Made by a program: the position numbers and the translations under genes
Source of the DNA: Phormidium willei BDU 130791
GTDB lineage: Bacteria > Cyanobacteriota > Cyanobacteriia > Cyanobacteriales > Geitlerinemataceae
DNA length: 36,600 bases
Direction of reading: 5' to 3'
Assembly (NCBI GenBank): GCA_001637315.1
Contig: LSZA01000037.1
Location: 1 to 36,600, forward strand
Shown: positions 16,594-25,096 of the stretch, piece after piece
Layout of the letters: each line of letters opens with the position of its first letter
Position numbering within the stretch: the stretch's first letter is position 1
The notes under the pieces: generated by a model
The model's database searches: none
What the model saw: the letters and a program-made list of their open reading frames with translations, nothing else
What the model was told of the DNA's origin: nothing

Positions 16594-18312
16594 ATGACTG
16601 ACAAACCCAGAGACGTACAAGTATTACCCATTGCCGAGAATACGCGAGTCCTGCGATCGCGCACTTGGGGACGACTCCGCTTCGAAATTGAATACGCTCG
16701 CCAACGAGGAACCACCGCCAACACCTATGTCATTGAAAGCAACAAAACCGCCTTAATCGACCCCCCCGGAGAATCCTTTACCTCCATTTTTCTGCAAACC
16801 TTAAAAGACCGGGTGGATGTCAACAAAATTGACTATGTGATTTTGGGTCACGTCAACCCCAATCGGGCCGTCACCCTCAAAGCCTTGCTCGATATCGCCC
16901 CCCAACTGATCTTTGTCTGTTCCAACCCCGGGGCGATCGCCCTGCGGTCATTTCTCGCCGACGAAGGCTATAGCGCCAAAATCAAAGTCATGCGCGGCGA
17001 AGAAACCCTCAACCTCGGACAAGGTCATCGCCTCCTGTTTACCCCCGTTCCCACCCCGCGCTGGTCCGATGGACTGGCCACCTACGACACCAAAACCCAA
17101 ATCCTCTACACCGACAAATTCTTTGGCGCTCACGTCTGCGGCGACCAAGTCTTCGACGAAGGCTCATCCGTCTACACCAACGATCGCCGCTACTACTTCG
17201 ACTGTCTCATGGCCCCCAACGCCCGGCAAGTGGCCACCTCCCTCGAAAAACTGGCCTCACTGCCCCCAGTACACTTCTACGCACCGGGCCATGGTCCCAT
17301 TGTCCGCGATGGAATGCGAGATCTAACCGCCTCCTATCGCCAGTGGAGTGCTGAACAGAAAGAGAAAGATGTCACCGTAGCCCTGCTGTTCGCCTCCGCC
17401 TATGGCAACACCGCCACCATCGGCCAGGCCATCGCCCGAGGACTCACCAAAGCCGGCGTCAACGTCGAAGCCATCAACTGCGAAGTGACCCCCCCCGAAG
17501 ACATCCAGCAGATTGTCGAGACCTGTTCTGGGTTCATTATCGGCTCTCCCACCCTCGGCGGCCATGCCCCCACCCAAATTCAAACCGCCCTCGGGATTGT
17601 TCTCTCCACCGTTCCGAAAACTACCCCGGCCGGCGTGTTTGGCTCTTTTGGTTGGAGTGGCGAGGCGATCGACCTTTTAGAGAGTAAACTCCGCAATGGC
17701 GGCTATCAACTGGCTTTCGACCCCATCCGCGTCAAATTTAAACCCACCGAGGTCATTCTCAAAACCTGCGAAGAAGCCGGAACCGACTTTGCCCAAACCA
17801 TCCGTAAAGCCAAGAAAGTCCGTAGTCGTCGCGAACCCGCCAGCAACGTCGAACAAGCCGTCGGTCGTTTAGTGGGGTCGCTGTGCGTGCTTACCACAAA
17901 ACAAGGTGACTTGTCAAGTGCCATGTTAGCCTCTTGGGTCTCCCAGGCCACCTTCACCCCTCCCGGCTTAACCGTCGCCGTAGCCAAAGAGCGGGCGATC
18001 GAGTCCCTCCTCTATCAAGGGAGTCCCTTCGCCCTGAATATCCTCGGCGAAGGTCAACATTTGGGCTTAATGAAGCACTTTCTCAAACCCTTTACCCCCG
18101 GCGAAGACCGATTTGCTGGCGTTGAAACCCGTGACGCCGAGAATGGATCGCCTATCTTAGAAGATGCGATCGCCTATCTCGAATGTACCGTGCAACGACG
18201 CATGGAATGTGGCGACCATTGGCTCGTCTACGCTACCGTCGCCGCCGGGAACGTCTTTGAACCCGACATCCAAACCGCCGTTCATCACCGCAAAACCGGA
18301 ACCCATTACTAA
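16594..18312 (+). CDS. flv1: Flavodiiron protein Flv1 (non-canonical diiron site)
   Basis: This is the partner of Flv3 in light-dependent O2 reduction. The 572-residue protein has the same three domains, with a flavodoxin part starting near residue 265 (VALLFASAYGNTATIG) and a flavin reductase part from about residue 425 (GSLCVLTTKQGDLSSAMLASW). The iron-binding motif is replaced: HTEPDH of Flv3 becomes HVNPNR (86-91), the next His is Arg in TPRWSDG, and the Asp region reads TDKFFGAH, while the last His in GHGP remains. Loss of these ligands is normal for the Flv1/Flv2 class. The ATG follows a pyrimidine-rich heptamer array, with no Shine-Dalgarno sequence. Overall it aligns with Flv3 end to end, including the shared C-terminus VHHRKxGxHY, so the two arose by duplication. 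Confidence 0.9.
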   Translation: MTDKPRDVQVLPIAENTRVLRSRTWGRLRFEIEYARQRGTTANTYVIESNKTALIDPPGESFTSIFLQTLKDRVDVNKIDYVILGHVNPNRAVTLKALLDIAPQLIFVCSNPGAIALRSFLADEGYSAKIKVMRGEETLNLGQGHRLLFTPVPTPRWSDGLATYDTKTQILYTDKFFGAHVCGDQVFDEGSSVYTNDRRYYFDCLMAPNARQVATSLEKLASLPPVHFYAPGHGPIVRDGMRDLTASYRQWSAEQKEKDVTVALLFASAYGNTATIGQAIARGLTKAGVNVEAINCEVTPPEDIQQIVETCSGFIIGSPTLGGHAPTQIQTALGIVLSTVPKTTPAGVFGSFGWSGEAIDLLESKLRNGGYQLAFDPIRVKFKPTEVILKTCEEAGTDFAQTIRKAKKVRSRREPASNVEQAVGRLVGSLCVLTTKQGDLSSAMLASWVSQATFTPPGLTVAVAKERAIESLLYQGSPFALNILGEGQHLGLMKHFLKPFTPGEDRFAGVETRDAENGSPILEDAIAYLECTVQRRMECGDHWLVYATVAAGNVFEPDIQTAVHHRKTGTHY

Positions 18313-18493
18313 AACCGATTCCTAAGATTTCCCGAGTCACCATCGCCAAGTGAGGAAATCCGAACTGAACCCGTTGGGGAATTGCACGAAAAGTTCGCAA
18401 TTCCCTACTTGTCGTTTTGACCAATTCCCGTCAGGATCAGAAATAGGCTTATGCCATTCCTTTTATTCCCTTGTCAATCCTCATAAAACTATT

Positions 18494-20485
18494 ATGACTG
18501 TCCTCGAAAAAGGCAACATTACAATCCATACCGAGAATATCTTTCCCATCATCAAAAAGTCGCTGTATTCAGCCCATGAAATCTTTTTGCGGGAACTCGT
18601 CTCTAACGCCGTCGATGCCATTGAAAAGCTCAAAATGGTCTCCTACGCCGGAGAATTTGATGGCGATACCGACCATCCTAAAATTGTCCTCAAAGCCGAC
18701 AAAGACAACAAAACCCTATCCATTAGCGATAATGGCATTGGCATGACCGCCGATGAAATCAAAAAGTATATTAACCAAGTTGCCTTCTCCAGCGCCGAAG
18801 AATTTGTCCAAAAATATAGCGGCGGCGCCGACCAACCTATTATTGGTCACTTCGGCTTAGGCTTTTATTCCTCCTTCATCGTTGCCAAAACCGTCGAAAT
18901 CGATACCTTATCTTATAAACAGGGTGCAGAAGCCGTTCATTGGACCTGTGACGGTTCGCCGGAATTTGAACTCACCGAAAGCGATCGCCAAGACGTCGGA
19001 ACCACCATCACCCTAACCCTACAAGACGAAGAAACCGAATATCTCGAATCCCCTCGCATCCGCCAGTTGGTGAAAACCTACTGCGACTTCATGCCCGTTC
19101 CCATCGAATTTGAAGGGGAAATCCTCAACGAACAACCCGCCATTTGGCGCAAATCTCCCAGCAATCTCAGCGACGACGATTACCTAGAATTTTATCGCTA
19201 TCTCTACCCCTTCCAAGACGAACCTCTCCTCTGGGTTCACCTCAAAACCGACTATCCCTTTGAAATTAACGGCATCCTCTACTTCCCCAAACTAAAACCC
19301 GATGTCGATGTCACCAAAGGCAACATTAAACTCTTCTGCAACCACGTCTTTGTCAGTGACCATTGCGAAGAAATTGTGCCTCAATTCCTAATGCCCATGC
19401 GTGGGGTCATCGACAGTCCTGACATTCCCCTCAACGTCTCCCGTAGCGCCCTACAAGTCGATCGCAAAGTCCGCAAAATCGCCGACTTCATCGCTAAAAA
19501 AGTCGCCGATCGCCTCAAAGAACTCTACAAAGAAGACAAACCCCAGTATCTCAAATGCTGGAAAGACCTAGGAACCTTTGTCAAATTCGGCTACATCAAC
19601 GACGAGAAGTTCAAGAAACAAATCGAGGACATCGTCATCTACAAAACCACCGCTGACCTAAGTTCAGAGCAAAACGACACCGCCAACGTACAAGTCGAAA
19701 CCGAAGGGGATGCTTGGCAAGATGTTAACCCCGACGCTGGGAACGCCGACGGGGGAATCACCCAAAACGGGGAATCCTACACCACTCTCGCCGAGTATCT
19801 CGAACGCAACAAAGACCGCCATGAGAACCGCGTCTACTATTGTTCCGATTCTGTCACTCAAGCCACCTATGTCGAACTTCACAAAAACCAAGGCTTAGAA
19901 GTCCTCTTCCTCGACTCCTTCATCGACACCCACTTTATCAGCTACCTCGAACGGGACCATTCCGATGTCAAGTTCTCCCGAGTCGACTCAGAACTCGATG
20001 AGAACCTTGTCAGTGGCGACTCAGAAAGCGAAATTGTTGACCCCAACACCAACAAAACCCGCAGTGAACAAGTCAAAGAGTTGTTTGAGACGGCCCTCAA
20101 CAAACCCAAACTTACCATTCGCACCGAATCCTTGAAAGGCGAGAACGCTCAAGCCTCTCCCCCAGCTATGGTGTTACTCCCCGAAGCCATGCGTCGTCTG
20201 CGGGATATGACGGCCCTGTTACAGCCAGAACAGTCGGACTTCCCTGAAGAGCATATTTTGGTGGTGAACACCGCACACCCCATGATTCAGAATCTAGCGA
20301 ACATCGCCCAGGGGGGAATCGTCACCAGTGAGGGTTCGCCTTCGTCGGAGTTAGCCAGTCTGATTTGTCATCATGTCTATGATTTGGCGTTGATGTCTCA
20401 GAAAGGCTTTGACGCCGACGGGATGAAGCAGTTTGTCAATCGCTCCAATCAGGTGTTGACGCAACTCACTGACGCGGCCAAATAA
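18494..20485 (+). CDS. htpG: Molecular chaperone HtpG (Hsp90)
   Basis: HtpG is the bacterial Hsp90, a cytoplasmic ATP-dependent homodimeric chaperone, important in cyanobacteria for heat and oxidative stress. The 663-residue product has the GHKL ATPase domain with RELVSNAVDA (33-42), DNGIGM (79-84) and GHFGLGFYSSF, then the middle domain with the catalytic-loop segment NVSRSALQVDRKVRKIADF. The C-terminal dimerisation domain is diverged, as in many cyanobacterial forms, and an acidic insert (near 400-440) is visible. I placed the start at the ATG for MTVLEKGNITIHTENIF, where homologues begin; the frame is open 48 codons upstream to 18350, but that part looks non-coding. Transcription is probably independent of flv1, with a 181-bp gap. 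Confidence 0.96.
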   Translation: MTVLEKGNITIHTENIFPIIKKSLYSAHEIFLRELVSNAVDAIEKLKMVSYAGEFDGDTDHPKIVLKADKDNKTLSISDNGIGMTADEIKKYINQVAFSSAEEFVQKYSGGADQPIIGHFGLGFYSSFIVAKTVEIDTLSYKQGAEAVHWTCDGSPEFELTESDRQDVGTTITLTLQDEETEYLESPRIRQLVKTYCDFMPVPIEFEGEILNEQPAIWRKSPSNLSDDDYLEFYRYLYPFQDEPLLWVHLKTDYPFEINGILYFPKLKPDVDVTKGNIKLFCNHVFVSDHCEEIVPQFLMPMRGVIDSPDIPLNVSRSALQVDRKVRKIADFIAKKVADRLKELYKEDKPQYLKCWKDLGTFVKFGYINDEKFKKQIEDIVIYKTTADLSSEQNDTANVQVETEGDAWQDVNPDAGNADGGITQNGESYTTLAEYLERNKDRHENRVYYCSDSVTQATYVELHKNQGLEVLFLDSFIDTHFISYLERDHSDVKFSRVDSELDENLVSGDSESEIVDPNTNKTRSEQVKELFETALNKPKLTIRTESLKGENAQASPPAMVLLPEAMRRLRDMTALLQPEQSDFPEEHILVVNTAHPMIQNLANIAQGGIVTSEGSPSSELASLICHHVYDLALMSQKGFDADGMKQFVNRSNQVLTQLTDAAK

Positions 20486-20666
20486 ACGCGGGTTAATTGT
20501 CCAACGGACAAGTTGACGTGAATGAACCGGAAAGGGGGGTGTCGGCCATGATATCCCTCTCTCCACCTTTCGCGAACGGCTCTCTAAGACCCTGGCTAGA
20601 AACCAACTTGCTCTCAATCTCAGTGAGACCTCGACTGGTCTTGAGCCAAAAATTCGCTCAATGGGG

Positions 20667-20695
20667 TTGACAAATTCAAGAACATCCTAAACAAT
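20667..20695 (+). promoter_or_regulatory. Candidate promoter of tRNA-Leu
   Basis: TTGACA at 20667-20672 is followed 17 bp later by AACAAT (20690-20695); TAAACA with 15-bp spacing is an alternative -10. The site ends 38 bp upstream of the tRNA 5' end. Confidence 0.5.
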
Positions 20696-20733
20696 GGTAA
20701 GTCGCGGATGAAAAAGCCGCACCATCTAAATCA

Positions 20734-20818
20734 GCGGAACTGGCGGAATTGGTAGACGCGCTAGATTCAGGTTCTAGTGTTCGCTTAGGACTTCCGGGTT
20801 CAAGTCCCGGGTTCCGCA
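20734..20818 (+). tRNA. tRNA-Leu (anticodon CAG)
   Basis: An 85-nt cloverleaf with acceptor arms GCGGAAC and GTTCCGC plus discriminator A. The anticodon stem CTAGA/TCTAG carries loop TTCAGGT, giving anticodon CAG at 20768-20770, which reads CUG. There is a long variable arm, as expected for class II tRNAs. The T arm is CCGGG-TTCAAGT-CCCGG. CCA is not encoded. It decodes Leu CUG codons. Confidence 0.97.
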
Positions 20819-20841
20819 TTCTCGGAAACAAAATAGATTGG

Positions 20842-20879
20842 AAAAAGGGACAACCTCGATTGGGGATGTCCCTTTTTTT
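20842..20879 (+). terminator. Rho-independent terminator after tRNA-Leu
   Basis: AAAAAGGGACA and TGTCCCTTTTT form an 11-bp stem around a 14-base loop and run into seven Ts. It begins 24 bp after the tRNA. Confidence 0.88.
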
Positions 20880-20979
20880 GGCGATCGCCCCACTCAGGGG
20901 ACTCTTGGCGGGATAACAGAAGCCAGTCGCGCTGTGATCAACGATGTAGTAATGTCTGAGATCAGGTTGGAAAGGGAAC

Positions 20980-21318
20980 CTAGGACTGGACTTTGAGCCA
21001 GCCTCGTCGAACCGCATAGAGCAGGCGATCAATGGTGGCTTGCTCATCTTGGGTGTAGGCTTCTTCCAATAGGAGGGAACGCAGAACGTGGCGGGCCTGA
21101 AGGCTGACATACCCAGATTGCCAAATTTGAGCAAATAGATCATCAACCGAGTTATGGGGAAATTTAAATTGAGTGGGCATCATCTTAACCGAGAGTTCAA
21201 TGCGGTCAACACTACTATCGGCGATCCGCCCCATCATGACCGTGACGCATTTCATCAAACTCGGTGATACGCCTAAGCCTGGAAGGGTGATGAGAACGCT
21301 AGGTCTTCTGTGCGTCAT
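20980..21318 (-). CDS. Hypothetical protein, conserved C-terminal helical part
   Basis: The 112-residue protein is not assigned. Its C-terminal 65 residues look well folded and helical (FPHNSVDDLFAQIWQSGYVSLQARHVLRS, then LLLEEAYTQDEQATIDRLLYAVRRGWL). The N-terminal part is less convincing. The ATG at 21318 has a G-rich stretch (TTGGGGGA) just before it; an ATG at codon 46 (21183) could be the real start of a shorter protein. It lies downstream of the Zur-type regulator gene on the same strand, 43 bp away, and could be cotranscribed. I recall similar short proteins in other cyanobacteria, without a function. Confidence 0.65.
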   Translation of the reverse strand: MTHRRPSVLITLPGLGVSPSLMKCVTVMMGRIADSSVDRIELSVKMMPTQFKFPHNSVDDLFAQIWQSGYVSLQARHVLRSLLLEEAYTQDEQATIDRLLYAVRRGWLKVQS

Positions 21319-21361
21319 TCCCCCAAGTCTCGGTGATTGAGATCACAGTTAAGGGGTCCGC

Positions 21362-21757
21362 TTAATCGGGGGGATCTGGTTGGAGACAGGCGTCACAGAG
21401 TCCGAAAAACTCTAGGGTATGGTAGAAAATCTTGAACTGATGCTTGTCTTGTAGGCGATGTTCGAGATCATGGACGGGACATTCCCCGATGGGAATCGAT
21501 GTCCCACATTGCAGACAGGTCAGGTGATGTTTGTCTTGCTGGCGGGAACTGTAGAGGGATTCACCGCTAGCGAGGGTGCGAACTTGGACTAATCCTTCGA
21601 GTTTGAGGCTCTCCAGAGAACGATACACCGTCGCTAACCCCATACTTTGATTTTGCTGGCGCAATTTGACATAAATATCTTGGGCCGAGAGCGATCGCCC
21701 TTGAGTATTGAGCAAGGCGATAATTTTCTCTTGGGAACGGGTGCGACGGGTTTTCAT
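21362..21757 (-). CDS. zur: Fur-family metalloregulator, probably Zur
   Basis: The 131-residue protein is a Fur-family repressor: a winged helix domain (SAQDIYVKLRQQNQSMGLATVYRSLESLKLEGLVQV) followed by a metal-binding dimerisation domain with QQDKHH (73-78) and two CxxC pairs at 81/84 and 121/124, which hold structural zinc. The sequence style, including GLATVYRSL and HLTCLQCGTSIPIGECPVHDLE, resembles cyanobacterial Zur (FurB), which represses zinc-uptake genes when zinc is plentiful, more than FurA or PerR. I used the ATG at 21757; a GTG at 21832 gives a 25-residue extension of doubtful value. It diverges from purS with a 116-bp intergenic region and lies upstream of an unknown gene. No clear Zur box was found nearby. 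Confidence 0.8.
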   Translation of the reverse strand: MKTRRTRSQEKIIALLNTQGRSLSAQDIYVKLRQQNQSMGLATVYRSLESLKLEGLVQVRTLASGESLYSSRQQDKHHLTCLQCGTSIPIGECPVHDLEHRLQDKHQFKIFYHTLEFFGLCDACLQPDPPD

Positions 21758-21873
21758 GAACAAGATCTCAGGAGTGAAATGTGGATCGTTGGGGGACGCG
21801 ATACGGTAACGTAGATTAGGTAGCACCTCCACTACCCCTCTACTACCATTGTGCCAAGCATTTGATCATTGCC

Positions 21874-22161
21874 GTGAGTCAAACTTATCAAGCTCAAATT
21901 TATGTCACCCTGCGTCCTTCGGTGTTAGATCCGGCCGGGACAGCAGTGCAGTCAGGACTGCAACAACTCGGGTTTACAGGAGTTGAACGAGTCCGCATCG
22001 GAAAGTATGTCGAACTGACGGTTACAGCGACGGATGACGCTGATGCGAGGCAACAAGTCGATCAAATGTGCGATCGCCTCCTCGCCAATCCAACAATTGA
22101 AAACTATCGCTTTGAGGTGCAGGCGGTAACAGAATCCATGTCCGAAGGAGTAACAGCATGA
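21874..22161 (+). CDS. purS: Phosphoribosylformylglycinamidine synthase subunit PurS
   Basis: PurS is the small subunit of FGAM synthase, the fourth step of purine synthesis, bridging PurQ and PurL. The 95-residue product has the family pattern YQAQIYVTLRPSVLDPAGTAV, QLGFTGVERVRIGKYVEL and MCDRLLANPTIENYRFEV. The GTG at 21874 gives the usual N-terminus; a TTG at 21862 would add four residues. The last bases overlap purQ (ATGA at 22158-22161), so translation is coupled. purL is not in the window. Confidence 0.92.
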   Translation: MSQTYQAQIYVTLRPSVLDPAGTAVQSGLQQLGFTGVERVRIGKYVELTVTATDDADARQQVDQMCDRLLANPTIENYRFEVQAVTESMSEGVTA

Positions 22162-22862
22162 GATTCGGTGTCATTGTCTTTCCTGGGTCTAACTGCGATC
22201 GCGATGTTGTCTACGTCACCCAAGATATCCTCAAACAGCCCACTCGCAAAGTCTGGCATCAGGATACGGATTTGTCGGATATTGATGTGGTAGTGGTTCC
22301 AGGAGGATTTAGTTATGGAGATTATCTCCGCTGTGGGGCCATCGCTCGCTTTTCGGCCATTATGCGATCGGTTCTCGATCATGCCCAGGCCGGTAAACCC
22401 GTTTTAGGCATTTGCAATGGTTTCCAAATTCTCACGGAAGTGGGGTTGCTTCCGGGAGCGTTAGTTCGTAATCGGGATCTGCATTTTATCTGCGATCGCG
22501 TCCCCCTCACCATTGAACGTCATGATTGCCCCTGGACTCAAGGCTATGCCGGCCGCCATGAGATCAACTTGCCCATCGCCCATGGGGAAGGACGCTATCA
22601 TGCTGATGCCAAGACCTTAACTCAACTCGAAGACCAAGGCCGGGTTCTCTTTCGCTACTGTAGCCCCTCGGGAGCGGTGGACGAATCGGGAAATCCCAAT
22701 GGTTCGTTAAATAATATTGCAGGGATTTGCAATGAAGCGGGAAATGTGCTAGGCATGATGCCTCACCCCGAACGGGCCGCCGACGCACAATTGGGATCAA
22801 CCGATGGCTTAGGCTTGTTTCAAGGACTGCTTCAGAGTCAACTCGCGGCCGTCTCATCCTAA
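22158..22862 (+). CDS. purQ: Phosphoribosylformylglycinamidine synthase subunit PurQ (glutaminase)
   Basis: PurQ is a class I glutamine amidotransferase that releases ammonia from glutamine for FGAM synthesis with PurL and PurS. The 234-residue protein contains VPGGFSYGDYLRCG, the nucleophile Cys86 in GICNGFQIL, and the catalytic His203 and Glu205 in MPHPERA. AAGGAG lies 7 bases before the ATG, inside the purS end, and the start overlaps the purS stop by 4 bp. All catalytic residues are present and the length is typical. Confidence 0.97.
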   Translation: MRFGVIVFPGSNCDRDVVYVTQDILKQPTRKVWHQDTDLSDIDVVVVPGGFSYGDYLRCGAIARFSAIMRSVLDHAQAGKPVLGICNGFQILTEVGLLPGALVRNRDLHFICDRVPLTIERHDCPWTQGYAGRHEINLPIAHGEGRYHADAKTLTQLEDQGRVLFRYCSPSGAVDESGNPNGSLNNIAGICNEAGNVLGMMPHPERAADAQLGSTDGLGLFQGLLQSQLAAVSS

Positions 22863-22908
22863 GATGGTGTTAAAAATGGTGTTAACGAAGATTTGGAGTT
22901 GGTAAACA

Positions 22909-23103
22909 ATGGCAATTGAAGTGAAAGTCCCAGATATGGCATGTGCGGCTTGTGCCAGTACCATTACCGAGGCCATTCAGAAGCTAGATGCCAAAGCTGA
23001 AGTTCGCGCCAATTTAGAGACAAAGTTGGTCTTTATTGAAACAAAACAGCCCGATGAGACGGTGAAATCGGTGATTACTGAAGCTGGCTATACGGTGGAG
23101 TGA
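22909..23103 (+). CDS. Heavy-metal-associated (HMA) domain protein, Atx1/CopZ-like copper chaperone
   Basis: The 64-residue protein is a single HMA domain with metal-binding motif MACAACAS (Cys12 and Cys15) and the ferredoxin-like ending VKSVITEAGYTVE. Such proteins carry Cu(I) to P-type ATPases; in cyanobacteria Atx1 serves CtaA/PacS and thylakoid copper supply. GGAG lies upstream of the ATG. It is 46 bp after purQ and may be read through from it. No copper ATPase is in the window. Confidence 0.85.
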   Translation: MAIEVKVPDMACAACASTITEAIQKLDAKAEVRANLETKLVFIETKQPDETVKSVITEAGYTVE

Positions 23104-23116
23104 GGGAATCGGGACC

Positions 23117-23168
23117 CCCGGAACCGGGTATTGACGGCCCGAAGAGGGCGACCATCAAGGTACGCCCT
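23117..23168. repeat. Two small hairpins in a convergent gap
   Basis: CCCGG-AA-CCGGG (23117-23128) and AGGGCGACC...GGT-A-CGCCCT (23145-23168, one bulged A) lie between the HMA gene and the convergent fructosamine kinase gene. A T-rich stretch starts 7-8 bases further on. They may end transcription from the left. Confidence 0.4.
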
Positions 23169-23231
23169 TACGTCTCTTTTCGCCTTGTTTAGCTTTTTTT
23201 GCCTTGTTGCCCCTGTTTTTCTTACCTCAAT

Positions 23232-24107
23232 TCATCTTAATAAGGTGCGAATCATGCTTTGGGCTTGACTGCCGTAGCCGCCACCGAAAAGATTGTAGTG
23301 GTTGATGATGTGATAGAGATTGTAGAGGGTTTTGCGGCGCTCATACCCTTCATCGAGAGGCCATTCTTGATTATATCCCTGGTAAAACGCAGCCGAGAAA
23401 CCGCCAAAAAGTTCAGTCATGGCAATGTCAACTTCGCGATCGCCGTAATAAGTCGCGGGGTCAAAAATGACCGGTTCCCCGTCGGCCGTCACCGAAGCAT
23501 TCCCTCCCCAGAGATCGCCATGAACAATCGAAGGAATGGGATCATGGCCCGCTAAGAGTTGAGGAATCCTCTCGACTAACTCATCAGCCCCAGTAAAGCG
23601 CATTCCTTTGCGGGCCGCCAGACGTAGTTGAAAGCCGATACGATGTTCCGCGAAGAACTCGGCCCAATCCTCAGTCCAGGGATTCATCTGAGTGGTGGCC
23701 CCGATGGTGTTGCTACGATCCCAACCGAAGCGATCGCGGGTCCCCGTGCGGTGCATTTGCGCCAGTTGGCGCCCCATCTCCTGCCAAACTCCAGAACCGC
23801 CCCCCCGGCCTTGTAACTCCAGATATTCCATCACCAGATAGGCAGAGTTACCAGCGGTTCCCCAACAAATGGGTTTGGGAACGCGAATGGTGTGGGTTTC
23901 CCACATCTCCTTAACTCCCACAGCCTCAGCGATAAACATATCTAGGGCGGAGGCTTGGTTGAGTTTGATAAAAAAGGTGCGCTCTCCGTCCGATAGGGTA
24001 CTGCTTTGATTGATGCAGCCTCCCCCGACGGAACGGTTTTGGGAGATGTTAAAGGGTTCTCCGGTGGCCTGGCTAATCTCGGCGGCGATTTGCTCCCACA
24101 TTGGCAT
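23232..24107 (-). CDS. Fructosamine kinase family protein
   Basis: The 291-residue protein belongs to the fructosamine/ketosamine-3-kinase family, which phosphorylates sugar adducts on proteins so that they fall off. The kinase-like fold shows SVGGGCINQSSTLSDGERTFFIKLN at the N-terminal lobe, AYLVMEYLEL at the hinge, the catalytic loop VHGDLWGGN and the metal-binding DPATYYGDREVDIAMTELFGG. All expected catalytic residues are there. Among possible starts I used the ATG giving MPMWEQIA; ATG at 24101 and GTG at 24125 are alternatives with no decisive ribosome binding site. It lies 52 bp downstream of the cupin gene on the same strand. Confidence 0.9.
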   Translation of the reverse strand: MPMWEQIAAEISQATGEPFNISQNRSVGGGCINQSSTLSDGERTFFIKLNQASALDMFIAEAVGVKEMWETHTIRVPKPICWGTAGNSAYLVMEYLELQGRGGGSGVWQEMGRQLAQMHRTGTRDRFGWDRSNTIGATTQMNPWTEDWAEFFAEHRIGFQLRLAARKGMRFTGADELVERIPQLLAGHDPIPSIVHGDLWGGNASVTADGEPVIFDPATYYGDREVDIAMTELFGGFSAAFYQGYNQEWPLDEGYERRKTLYNLYHIINHYNLFGGGYGSQAQSMIRTLLR

Positions 24108-24159
24108 TTCGGGTTGGGGGTTCACAGTGATGGACAGTCTAGCCTTAAGCCTAGGACAG

Positions 24160-24501
24160 TCAGGGGTTGACTTGCAAACCGAAGTAAGTCAGCACCAGTT
24201 CTTCCTCTCCGGTATTGGCGATTTCGTGGACTTCCCCGATATCCACGGCGACACAGGTTCCGGGTTCGAGGGGATAGGCTTGTCCGTCGATGCTGATGGT
24301 TCCTGAACCGGATTCGACGAAGAAGACTTCAGTCATGTTGTCGTGGGAATGACCGGGGGCCACCTGTCCGGGGGCAAATCGGGCCTGAGAGAAGTTGGTT
24401 AAATGGGGCAAGTCCCCCTTACGCAACATGACTTGTTTGCGAATGTTGGGATTGTGGGATACCCCTTCTGAGGGAATCTGGGTTAGGGAGTGGTGTTTCA
24501 T
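24160..24501 (-). CDS. Single-domain cupin protein
   Basis: The 113-residue protein is one cupin barrel: the first motif reads PGQVAPGHSHDNMTEVFFVESGSG with metal-binding His and Glu, and the second is CVAVDIGEVHEIANTG with its His. Metal binding therefore looks intact. Small cupins act as isomerases, dioxygenases or sensors, so the substrate cannot be named. It lies between hisI (57 bp upstream) and the fructosamine kinase gene, all on the minus strand, and could form an operon. The ATG at 24501 lacks a clear ribosome binding site. Confidence 0.88.
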   Translation of the reverse strand: MKHHSLTQIPSEGVSHNPNIRKQVMLRKGDLPHLTNFSQARFAPGQVAPGHSHDNMTEVFFVESGSGTISIDGQAYPLEPGTCVAVDIGEVHEIANTGEEELVLTYFGLQVNP

Positions 24502-24558
24502 GGCAATGGGGACTGGGCAAACGCAATCAAAAAAGACGAGTGGGGGGTTTTGTTCGCC

Positions 24559-24909
24559 TTATCTAGCCCTAACTTGATTAAAGAAACAACTTCTGGCTCC
24601 CGTATGACAGGCGACATCCCCCACTTGGTCAATTTTAAGGAGGATGGTGTCGCCGTCGCAGTCGTAGGCAATGGATTTGACTTTTTGGATATGACCGGAG
24701 GTGGCGCCTTTGTGCCATAATTCCTGGCGAGAGCGACTCCAGTAATGGGCCTCGCCACTGTCGAGAGTGCGTTCGATAGATTCTCGATTCATCCAGGCCA
24801 TCATTAAGACGGTACCGTCTTTGTGATCTTGAGCGATCGCGGGGATTAAGCCGCGAGGGTCGAATTTAAGCTGTTCGATCCACAATCGATCTTGATTGAT
24901 GCTCTTCAT
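24559..24909 (-). CDS. hisI: Phosphoribosyl-AMP cyclohydrolase HisI
   Basis: HisI opens the purine ring of phosphoribosyl-AMP in the third step of histidine synthesis. The 116-residue product has the family core [42 protein letters not shown] and DCDGD (83-87, metal binding), with zinc ligands Cys84, Cys101 and Cys108 in the [12 protein letters not shown] end. It stops just after that block, so the HisE pyrophosphatase domain, fused in HisIE proteins of several other cyanobacteria, is absent; no hisE is visible in the window. The start codon at 24909 gives the usual N-terminus. Confidence 0.95.
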   Translation of the reverse strand: MKSINQDRLWIEQLKFDPRGLIPAIAQDHKDGTVLMMAWMNRESIERTLDSGEAHYWSRSRQELWHKGATSGHIQKVKSIAYDCDGDTILLKIDQVGDVACHTGARSCFFNQVRAR

Positions 24910-25034
24910 TTGGCTTTCGGGTGTTTTGACGAGTCAATGGTTCCTAGGATATTGTCTAACGGATTAGTCCCAAGGCCCAAGAAATTGAGCGATTTGGATC
25001 TTTTTCTCGTCTGCGAACAATTGCTCAACTGTCC

Positions 25035-25096
25035 CTATTCCCTATTCCCTATTCCCTTCTTCCCCCTGTTCCGGTGTTCCGGTGTTCCCTATTCCC
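25035..25096. repeat. Heptamer and octamer repeats abutting folC
   Basis: Three CTATTCC units (25035-25055) are followed by a pyrimidine-rich stretch, two CGGTGTTC-like octamers and a final CTATTCCC directly in front of the folC ATG. It is the same repeat family as the array upstream of flv1. Confidence 0.85.

Noticed and set aside
20497..20511. TTGTCC-AAC-GGACAA hairpin after htpG as a terminator
   Set aside because: The loop has only three bases and no T run follows.
20676..21146. 156-residue minus-strand frame across tRNA-Leu
   Set aside because: It runs antisense through the tRNA and its terminator and overlaps the 112-residue gene in another frame.
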